This document shows, piece after piece, positions 56,032 to 64,000 of a stretch of 64,000 bases of DNA. The stretch lies in NCBI GenBank assembly GCA_029379385.1, contig CM055611.1:11664062-11728061 (forward strand), written 5' to 3'. Position numbers and translations under genes: made by a program. The stretch's first letter is position 1, and each line of letters opens with the position of its first letter. Below the pieces are notes generated by a model that was not told where the DNA came from, ran no database searches, and saw only the letters and a list, made by a program, of their open reading frames with translations. This DNA is from Quillaja saponaria (Eukaryota; Streptophyta; Magnoliopsida; Fabales; Quillajaceae).

Positions 56032-56601
56032 CTAAAGGAATGCATTTCTCTAAGTCCTTATTTTTTACTTTGAAACTTCTAATAAGATGATGCATAGTGT
56101 CACCATTCACCATTTAACTTATTTTATATCCTTCCAATTGAGTGTAAATCTATTGGTAAGGGAGTCAAGACGAAGTATAAACAACAAATGTCGGACATAC
56201 TTTTCGATTTAATCCACATCCAGTAAGAATCAAATTATTATTTGGATGGCTTTTTTCTTTTTTTTTCTTACAAATATCTCTTGGCAATTAGAATTTTCCA
56301 GTTGATATTGGTAGATTATCAGGAAATATGAAATGCCTATATAATGTTTGTTAACATATCAATAATTCTTATGTATTTTGGTTGATGGTATATGAGAGAG
56401 AATAAACTTTTAAAGTTTGAGATTTAAAATATTTTAAATTTCAAACTAGATTAAACAACTACATACAATTATTGCCCTGTTAATCTATTCCTAGCTGTGA
56501 TTTTTCAAAAGATTGATTTAAAAACTGAGCTAATATGCTGTGTGATGCAATAATACTTCCATAGATACTTTCCAATCAAATTATTAGGAGGAATAATGGA
56601 T
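56032..56601. other. AT-rich intergenic region
   Basis: Nothing recognised. Confidence 0.5.
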
Positions 56602-57297
56602 CACAACAAGAAAAGGCATTATCTGCATATGCTAATTGCAGACGCATAAAATAAAAATAAAGACACAAATTGTAATATGTGTAATAGACACAAACTCTAG
56701 CTGCCAATAATTAGGGTGCCATGTATCAGAGTCTAAGATCCAAACGTTAAGAAGTTGACGCATATATATAACTGTGATTATACTGCAGGTGCAGAAAGCC
56801 AGGCGTAATTTTTTTTAAAATTTTTGTAAATTATCTGCGTTTGTATTATTGAGATGCAAGAAAGAAAAGCTCAGACACAAACGCAGATGGATGAAGTAAT
56901 TTACTTGTTTTATTTATTTTTATATCTATAAGTAACTGCTTCAAAAGATTTTTTTAATTTAAATCAAAATTTTTTATAAATATAAAATTAATATACAAAA
57001 TCAACAATTGAAACAATGTTATTTACAATAAGTAATAAATGAAAGTAAAATAGATAAATCTAAATATCAGCCTCATCTCTAAATCCTAAGTCTTCATCAT
57101 ATCCAACTTCTTCATCAGCCTAACTCAGATGCAAAGGCTAGAATGTAGGAGATGGAACCTGAAAATAATCAAAATAAATATGTTATAAGTTATACGAGCT
57201 TAAATTAATATGCATATAAGTTAAAAGTCTAATTAATTAACTTGAAAAAATTAACAAAACTTTCAGAATTATATTTTATTTATGTTTATTTCTATAA

Positions 57298-58240
57298 GTC
57301 TTATTTGTCTCCATGGCCGTGCTGGTACTCCCGGAATCCTAAACAGACTAATATTTAACCGTTTTGCCCCCTGAACTTGGTATGCTTTTGCCTTGAAACT
57401 CAAATTTTATCCTAAAATCCTCATCGTTGATCCAAATGGATTTCCTGCTTTCCTACAGGTCTTATTCATCCCTTCAGTCATGTTGGTACTCCCGAAATCT
57501 TAAACAGACTAGTATTTAACTATTTTGCTCCCAAACCCAAAATTTTTGTCTTCAAACTCAAAATTTGTCATAAAATCCTAACCATTGATACAAATGGATT
57601 TTTGGCTTTTCCAACAAGTCTTATTCATCCCCACATTCATGTTGATACTCCTAGAATCCTAAACAAACTAGTATTTGATCATTTTTTTCCCCCAAACACA
57701 AACTTAGCAAGTTTTTTGCCTTGAACTCAAACTTTATCCTAAAATCCTAACCGTTGATCCAAATAGGATTTCTAACTTTTACTACAAGTCTTATTTGTCC
57801 CTACGGTCATGTGGGTACTCCCGGAATTCTAAACAGACTAATATTGGACCATTTTGCCACCTAAACCCAAGTTTTTAAAGTTTTTGTCTTGAAACTCAAA
57901 ATTTGTAATAAAATCTTAACCGTTGATCCAAATGGGTTTTTGATTTTTCCTAGAGGTCTTATTCAACTTAGGGTTGTGGCAATACTACCAGAATCCTAAA
58001 TGGTCATGTATTTGACTGTTTTGCCATCTGAACTCAAACTTGACATGTTTTTGCATGTAAAGTCAAAATTTGTCATAAAATTCGAACCATTGATCCAAAT
58101 GAATTTTTGGTTTTTCCTACAGGTCTTAATCGACCGTAGGGTCGTGCCTGTACTACAGGAATCCTAAACGGTCTTTTATTTGACTGTTTTGCTCCCCGAA
58201 CCTAAACTTGGTATGTGTTTGCACTGTAAATGAAAATAAA
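57298..58240. repeat. Tandem array of about 165-bp units
   Basis: Six units beginning GTCTTATT or GTCTTAAT at 57298, 57459, 57620, 57788, 57956 and 58123 (spacings 161, 161, 168, 168, 167), the last one partial. Each contains CATGT/TGGTACTCCCG..., AATCCTAAACAGACT and CCGTTGATCCAAATGG-type words. Units differ at many places. No ORF is maintained across them. Confidence 0.92.
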
Positions 58241-58279
58241 CCCAAATTTTAACATGTAAGTAAAAATAAAACATAAATA

Positions 58280-58830
58280 ATAGTACCAAAGATGGTTGAG
58301 GTGGTGATGTCAAAGGTGGTGGATATATCCCAGCTCTCTTCTAATTAACTTATGTACAAGTTTCATCTACTCTAGAGTGAATTCCAAAAGAGATGGAGAT
58401 ATAGCAGAAGGCGTAATAGAGCTATGAGTAGCGATGGCAGAAGCTGCAAACCTGTAGCTTCACCTAGTTCTTGTTGGGAGTTAATACAACCCCCAAATCC
58501 CTAGATGAGTCCCTTCTTCTTACTGCCTCGCTAGCTTCACAAAGAGAGTTGGGTCACTCATAAGGGCCTCAGCAAGTACAGCAGGTGTATTAGCATTATC
58601 TTGCTGTCCGGTGCTAGATTACCCTAGCTTCGTCACCTTTAAAGCCTTAAACTTCTCATACAAATGAAAACAAGTTATGTATGTAAGAAAGAATAACTAT
58701 GTAAAACAAAAAAGATAAATCACACTTACACTTAATGGCCTTCGACTTTGTGTTAACAAAGTCATTGGACTTTCTCTTGTTAGGGCGGTCGAAAACCTCA
58801 ATAACAGTAGGTTTTCAACCCAACTATTGC
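58280..58830 (-). pseudogene. Plant transposase (Ptta/En/Spm-type) C-terminal fragment
   Basis: The minus strand reads FDRPNKRKSNDFVNTKSKAI near 58740-58800, followed by a GTAAGT splice-donor-like site. After a gap it reads SSTGQQDNANTPAVLAEALM then SDPTLCEASEAVRRRDSS. The order, a basic KRKS...K block followed by a Ser/Thr-rich tail, resembles the C-terminal region of En/Spm-type plant transposases. Similarity judged by eye only. Confidence 0.35.
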
Positions 58831-58859
58831 TCCTATACAAAAATTTCAAAACTATATTA

Positions 58860-59165
58860 GTTAAAAATGTTGTGATACAAATTTATAACTAATATTTATT
58901 AAATAAGATTTTACTAACTAGTTAATTCTGGTGAATAGTTGTGCTGACGGAGCCAGAAGACTATTCACCAAAAGCATGGGGAATATGCTCATCATCCACT
59001 CGCCTATTCACGGCCATAGTCTGGGAGCACCTCTGGAAGTCAGGGCTCGCCTACTTGTCACACAAGGACTCCCACTAATTATGTGGGATCTAATGGGGGC
59101 GTCCATCATCCTTCCAAGCGAGTAGGCCCAATGGCAAAGTTAATAGGCTTCTTGAAATGGAGTTT
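58860..59165 (+). other. GC-richer patch of unknown origin
   Basis: 58930-59130 is clearly richer in GC than its surroundings and holds a 64-codon ORF (58931-59125) with no recognised similarity. It lies between the CACTA-like piece and the copia piece. Confidence 0.35.
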
Positions 59166-59289
59166 AATGTGATAACTTATTCAAGGGATGTGGAATTTTA
59201 TTTATTATTATTTTGAAAATATATTTTTGAATGATGTTAAGCTACACTTACACTTGATGAGCATAGAGGTCTTATAAGGTTAATTGTTG

Positions 59290-59815
59290 AGGTTCGGGAA
59301 CCTAGTGTTCCAAAAAAATCAAGTTGACTTAAAAAGAATACTAGAGCTACAAAAGAGAAAAATTTAGATAAATAGTGTGGGAGATAATAAATCCACAAGT
59401 GGGTGGATTTTCACTCTTACCAGTGGAGTTGTTTCTTAGGAAAGCAAGAAACATACATGTATTTTCTATTATATTATAGAGTCTAAGTTTCTAGCTTTGG
59501 CTTAAGTAGGATAGGGGGTTAATTGAATAAAAAATATGTTATTAGACATAAATCTTTGGCCAAATCCAATGCCTCCCATTTCATTATATTGTGATAGTGA
59601 AACTATGCTTATAAAAGCGTATAGTGATAACTATAATGGTAAGTCTAGACATATCAGTCTTAGACATGAATTTTGTGAGACAATTAATACATGATGGTAT
59701 TATTACAATTTTCTATGTGAAATCAAGTAAAAACTTAGCAAATCCTCTTACTAAGTCTCTGATGAGAGACTTAATAAGTTTGATTACACGAGATATAAGC
59801 CTTAAAGCACTTTGA
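59290..59815 (+). pseudogene. Copia RNase H remnant
   Basis: The plus strand, with stops, reads TSGWIFTLTSGVVS, ESKFLALA, then YCDSETMLIKAYSDNYNGKS and RHISLRHEFVRQLI, VKSSKNLANPLTKSL. These match the copia RNase H motifs (TSGYVFTLGGGAVSWKS, ESEFIAL, CDSQAAI, KSRHIRRRH, DPLTKGL). Confidence 0.88.
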
Positions 59816-60358
59816 GCTAAAGGAGATGGTAACCCAACTTAAATCTAGGTCACCCCTAGTTTGTAAGTTCAACGGGAAAAATAAGTCACAGTTGCTAGCT
59901 ATGTTACTATCTTTTGGTCTTATATGTAGTTTATTATAGTAATGTCTGTTGCATGATAGAAGTTGAGCGATGCTCTTAACAAAGTGCTGCACTCTTAGCA
60001 ATAGAAGTGCATGAGAAACACTTTGTCTATGTGAACCACAAGTTGAGCCGCTTCTTATAAAGAGTTGTGATTTACTCTCTTAGAGGTTCATGAAATAGGA
60101 TTTTGAGCATCACCATAAAAGCTCAAAGTTATGAGATTGCACATCATGGAGGTAAGATTGTATGTGTGTGATGACTCTGGTATGTCATATAGGAGTAAAG
60201 GTTCAATCTGCGGACACCACCAACTTCAACATGACTTTGAGTTATTTACACTAAGGGAAGGTTCAATGTTTGTCACGCCTTTCTTTATACATATAATCCT
60301 TAGAGTTAATTAAAAGAGACTTGTCTGGTTAAAAATAGTTTCCAAACAAGTGGGGGAT

Positions 60359-60850
60359 TGTTGAAATGCACCTTAAATTGGATGTTTTTAATTATGTCCA
60401 AAGTGGGGTACATGGAGAGGTGCATAGTTGTTTGCAAAACTATCTCTTTGAATTCATTCAGAAATTATGAATTCATTTCAACAATTATGAATTTTTTTTT
60501 TAATGGTTATGAATTTATTTCAACAGTTATAAATTCATTTTAACGACTATAAATTCATTTAAGCAGTTATGAATTCATTACTGGTGCTATAAATTCATAT
60601 GCACTTATTAGAGAATAATATCTGAGACCGTTATTATTCTCAAAATAATTGTAAAATTAAATCAATAATAGAAGATTTTTAAATAAATATAGGAAGTCTC
60701 TACATTTATAAATATACAATCTTCTTCTCTGAAAAAAACATTAACCTCCATAAGATTTTTCTTTGAATTGTTATCACAGGTAAATTATTTTTTCTAAGGC
60801 TTGACATTTATCCTGGAGGTGTATTGCCTATAAACTTTAGCAAACTTTTA
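60359..60850 (+). repeat. Copia 3' LTR with minisatellite
   Basis: Starts TGTTGAAATGCACC. From about 60450 to 60600 it holds about six imperfect 22-24 bp units built on TTATGAATTCATTTCAACA. The LTR end is uncertain. Confidence 0.6.
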
Positions 60851-61140
60851 TAGTAGGGGCAATAGAAATCTTAAGAACAGGAAATTTTCCATGTCACTGC
60901 TTGTTCAATTTTCTAAGTTCATCATATTTTGTAGTTGCCAACCTAACAAAAGAAAGTCTACAACAATATTTACTAACCAAGATTCTGCAATGGTGCAGTC
61001 AATAGCTAACGTGATGCCATAAACTTCAATGGGCTTTGTACTTGGTATATAATGTAAAATGGTATCAAACATCTTAATAACCTAAGGAATGATGGTTCCA
61101 ACCTTCTTAAACATTTTAATGCATGCATGTACGAGTATAA

Positions 61141-62431
61141 TGTTATAACCCAGTATCATAGTGTTACTTTTTAGAGTATTGTCAGTAATATTTCATTATA
61201 AGAGAAATAAATACATTAATAAAACAAAATAACTTAAGCAAACATTAAATATATACATACAATACATATACCAAAAAATATATCCACTCCTACTTTAAAT
61301 CTCACTTTTCATTTTTACTTTTTCTTTTCTCTATGTATCTTCCGCTTTTCTTTTCCTTCCTACTCGTACGTTTTATCTCTATTTTGCTCCCTTATTTTGG
61401 AAATTTCTATGCTTCCTTTTCTGGTTGAGAGCTTTAGCTCTTCCTTCTTGCTTAGTAGTTTAGTTTCTCCTTTTTCTTCTAACCGTGTGTGTGTGTGAGT
61501 CAAGGATAGACTGTAAGGCAACCAGCCTTGGCTACAAGCAACTGCTAAGAAGCTATACACCAACCCTATTTTGTGTTACCTGAGACAAGACTGACTCCTT
61601 TTCTCTGCACTAATCCTTGCTATGTTTATCTTGGAATTGATTGAAGTGTACCAGTCTAGCTTCTCCATGACAGCAACCTAGCCAAGTGCCTTGTAGCAAC
61701 TTTCGTCTAGTTCCTTACCAGCAATAGCTAGCCTTTTTCTTTTCCCCTTTAGCCATCCAATTGAGGTGACCATGGGAGGATTCTTGAATTTGTGGTGGCC
61801 ATGAGTAGCCCTTGCTGCCAGTCGTTACTCCTCTAATAGCAGCCACTCCCTTTGTCTTTTGATGGTAGCTTCCTTTACCTTATACCCTTACTTCCTTTTA
61901 TGTTATTGGTTGTTTGATGACTTAGGCTTAGGAATTAAGGAAACTTTGAATAAAAAGACTATGACAAAGAGTAAAAGTGGTGATTAAGTGATTAATGGAA
62001 AGGGAAATCTTGGAACTTGGTTTTACTGACGTGGAAGTTATATAATTCAAGCTCTTCATTTCTTTTAAATAGCTAAACCAATTTTTAAGTTAATGTTTGG
62101 AATGTGTGTAGTGTTGAAAGTGAAGGAATTGTATTGGTTTTCTTTTTTTGTGTGTGTATATATATACATACACATCAATTGGAACTAGTTACACTCTTTA
62201 GGTGTTTGTTAAAATGCCTAAAAGGGGTTAGTTTAAAGAAATGCAGGTTTCTGGTAATTTAAGGTTTAGAACCTATGAAATTTACAAACTAAATGATACT
62301 TGAAAATGTAATTTTAGCTCCGAAACATATTTTTAATTCAACGACACACTTGAACCCAAGAAAGAGCAACGAGCAAAATCTATAACTATGTGAGTGGAAA
62401 GCATTACCTTCTCGCTACTAGATTTTTTTTG

Positions 62432-62469
<38 letters not shown>

Positions 62470-63589
62470 TTATTTATATGTATGTATGTATATGTGTAAA
62501 ATTATTGAGTAAGGTGGTTAATGCTTTGAGTGGATTATTTGATAAAAATACTATGTTGTTGAAACTTTACTATTTAGTGTATTATGTGTTAGTATGAAAT
62601 CTTGTTTGTAGTTTATAGGGCCAATAAGTTTATTTTTAATGTGACTTAGAATCCATATACACCTAGGATATATTTAATTTGACTATTTGATATTAGAATA
62701 AAAATATTCGAGTAACTCAGCCCCGAAAAGGTTAAGTAAGAAGTTTATATATATTATAGGTGTGCGGGAGCAAAAATCCCCGAGAGGGATGTGTATATGG
62801 TGTACGAGTGCTGAGTTACTTTGATTATTGGCCCTTTTGGATGCTTTGCTTAATTTGTTTAGATAATGATCTTTTGTGAGTTAATTTGGTTTTAGTTTTT
62901 CATTATATATATATATATATATATATACACGTGTGAAATTTGAATTTCATTGTAAGTTGTTCTAATGTGACACTATTATGCATATGTCTTATAATTATAT
63001 GTTGATTGTGCTAGTACCCTTTAGGTATGCTTTTCACTCACTAAGTCTTTATGACTCACACTTTGTTATTTATGTTTTTTTTTTTTAGTTCTAGGATCTC
63101 AACAAGCTTCTCTGACCTAAACTTGACTCGTCAATTGCTGTTATGCCAAAGTATTAATGTGAGAACACAATCTTGAAGACAATGATGAAGGATTTGCAAT
63201 CACTTTAGAGCTTGGTTTATGAAGTTTTGATTTATTGAACTTTATTATTAATTTATTTTCCTTTTATATGGACAGAGCGGAGCTCCTCGATGTCTGTGTT
63301 ACTATTATTATGAAACAAGAATATATATATTGTGTGTATTATTTGGGCATGTTTCACTTTATGATGAACCTCAACCGAAATTTTTATGTAGCTTACTATT
63401 CCTTTCTGTAAATATGTGTTTATATATAGTTATGTTTTGTTTTGTTTTTTTTTTTTTTTTTTTTACAATTTTTTTTAAACTATTGTTTGAGTTAAACGTT
63501 ATGCATAATTCTTTTGATTTGGAGTAAGGGTTATAGAGGTTTGGTTATCAATTCCTCTGGCCTATCATGCCTCTGTATAAGATATGACA
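61141..63589 (+). repeat. 5' LTR of element E
   Basis: Same start as solo LTR C and same 3' third as A, B and C. Microsatellites (TA)n lie at 62437-62464 and 62904-62926. The stem-loop pair is present but weaker (GTACCCTTTAGGTAT and AAGTCTTTATGACTC near 63013-63055). Confidence 0.82.
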
Positions 63590-63591
63590 AG

Positions 63592-63604
63592 TTGGTATCA
63601 GAGC
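63592..63604 (+). other. Element E primer-binding site
   Basis: TTGGTATCAGAGC, two bases after the LTR end. Complementary to the 3' end of initiator Met tRNA. Confidence 0.88.
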
Positions 63605-63823
63605 TTAAGTTTAGAGGTCTGTGACTACAAGTGTGGGATATGATTACTTTGTTTGTGTAGCTACCCAAGGCGTATATGGACTTAGTAATACATTCTAATT
63701 CATCCTGAAACTTCAAATTGTGATTCTATAATATATTGTCCAATGCTTTATATGAGAAATTTATATTGAATTTGTTTGCATTTGTTTTAGATATACTGTG
63801 ATGTAGTAACTATTTTGTTAGTC

Positions 63824-64000
63824 ATGAGAGGTAGCAGAATACTGGCTCCTACCATGGATTTACCAGTCCTCAGGTGCCAGTAGCAAAAGGTAAAGGTCGT
63901 AGAGGACATGCTAAAGATAGAGGTAAAGCCGCTTAGCAAGTTAAGACAGCAACCCCTAGTTCTAATTTAGAGTAACTTGTGTAGGGACTAGATAGAGTGT
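63824..64000 (+). pseudogene. Element E gag N-terminal region, partial
   Basis: In one frame reads SPQVPVAKGKGRRGHAKDRG followed by a stop, a basic Gly/Arg/Lys-rich start like many Ty3/gypsy gag proteins. An in-frame stop shortly after suggests decay. The rest lies beyond the window. Confidence 0.45.

Larger units (their letters stand above)
56602..58850. mobile_element. CACTA (En/Spm)-like element, left part
   Basis: Begins CACAACAAGAAAAGG, close to the CACTA terminus CACTACAAGAAAA. It is followed by subterminal GACGCA/CTGCG words in both orientations (for example ATCTGCGTTTGT at 56832 and its complement at 56875). Inside are the 165-bp repeat array and a minus-strand transposase-like piece. 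The right terminus was not found; it is probably lost at or beyond 58860. Confidence 0.55.
59170..60850 (+). mobile_element. Ty1/copia element, 3' part with LTR
   Basis: RNase H remnant at about 59390-59815, polypurine tract at about 60347-60358 (AAGTGGGGGAT) and 3' LTR starting TGTTGAAATGCACC at 60359. The LTR end was not fixed (about 60780-60850). The 5' part of the element is missing. Confidence 0.8.
61141..64000 (+). mobile_element. Long-LTR gypsy element E, cut by window end
   Basis: 5' LTR 61141-63589 (TGTTATAACCC to GATATGACA, 2.45 kb), primer site at 63592-63604 and the start of gag up to the window edge. This is the only copy of the family here that keeps LTR, primer site and internal sequence in normal order. 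Confidence 0.85.

Noticed and set aside
57298..58240. The regularly spaced array was considered as CRISPR-like.
   Set aside because: Units are long diverged tandem repeats without unique spacers, in a plant nuclear context.

Overview
The window is nuclear DNA of a flowering plant, probably a eudicot. It is AT-rich, its one conserved gene is split by GT-AG introns of up to about 4 kb, and the rest is mostly degenerate retrotransposons, DNA transposons and microsatellites. No organelle, bacterial or CRISPR-like signal was seen. Species cannot be named from the sequence alone.

Layout. 1-860: AT-rich repeat. 1010-7060: a cluster of broken L1-type LINEs, one on the plus strand and two pieces on the minus strand. 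7349-24738: the last ten exons of a plus-strand NAD-dependent malic enzyme gene (62-kDa NAD-ME1 type, mitochondrial). Its earlier exons must lie left of the window, so the LINE cluster probably sits in an upstream intron. Its introns hold an RTE LINE remnant, a short LTR element of TRIM type with a SINE in one LTR, two copia remnants, a Stowaway-like MITE, a truncated LINE and a Mutator-like element with a 10-bp target duplication.

26104-42780: one minus-strand Ty3/gypsy element with 1.4-kb LTRs and a CTATT target duplication. Its gag is interrupted by two insertions of a second gypsy family (here the long-LTR family): a 3.4-kb solo LTR (plus strand) and a 6.6-kb deleted element (minus strand). 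Each has its own target duplication and they are only 17 bp apart. 45755-46369: a small intact ORF with an N-terminal C2H2-like zinc finger behind a TATA box, the only other plausible host gene. 47060-47580: a foldback element. 50112-53640: another solo LTR of the long-LTR family. 53688-56031: a possible DNA element containing a broken NIP-type aquaporin gene fragment. 56602-58850: left part of a CACTA-like element with an array of about 165-bp repeats and a transposase-like fragment. 59170-60850: 3' part of a copia element. 61141-64000: 5' LTR, primer site and start of another long-LTR element, cut by the window edge.

The genes do not form a functional cluster. NAD-ME1 makes pyruvate, CO2 and NADH from malate in the mitochondrial matrix; everything else is mobile-element debris apart from the zinc-finger ORF. 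I found no clear new biological system. The most unusual items are a pair of stem-loops conserved in all long-LTR copies, a large hairpin at 39187-40093, the aquaporin fragment in a putative transposon, and the SINE-in-TRIM nest.
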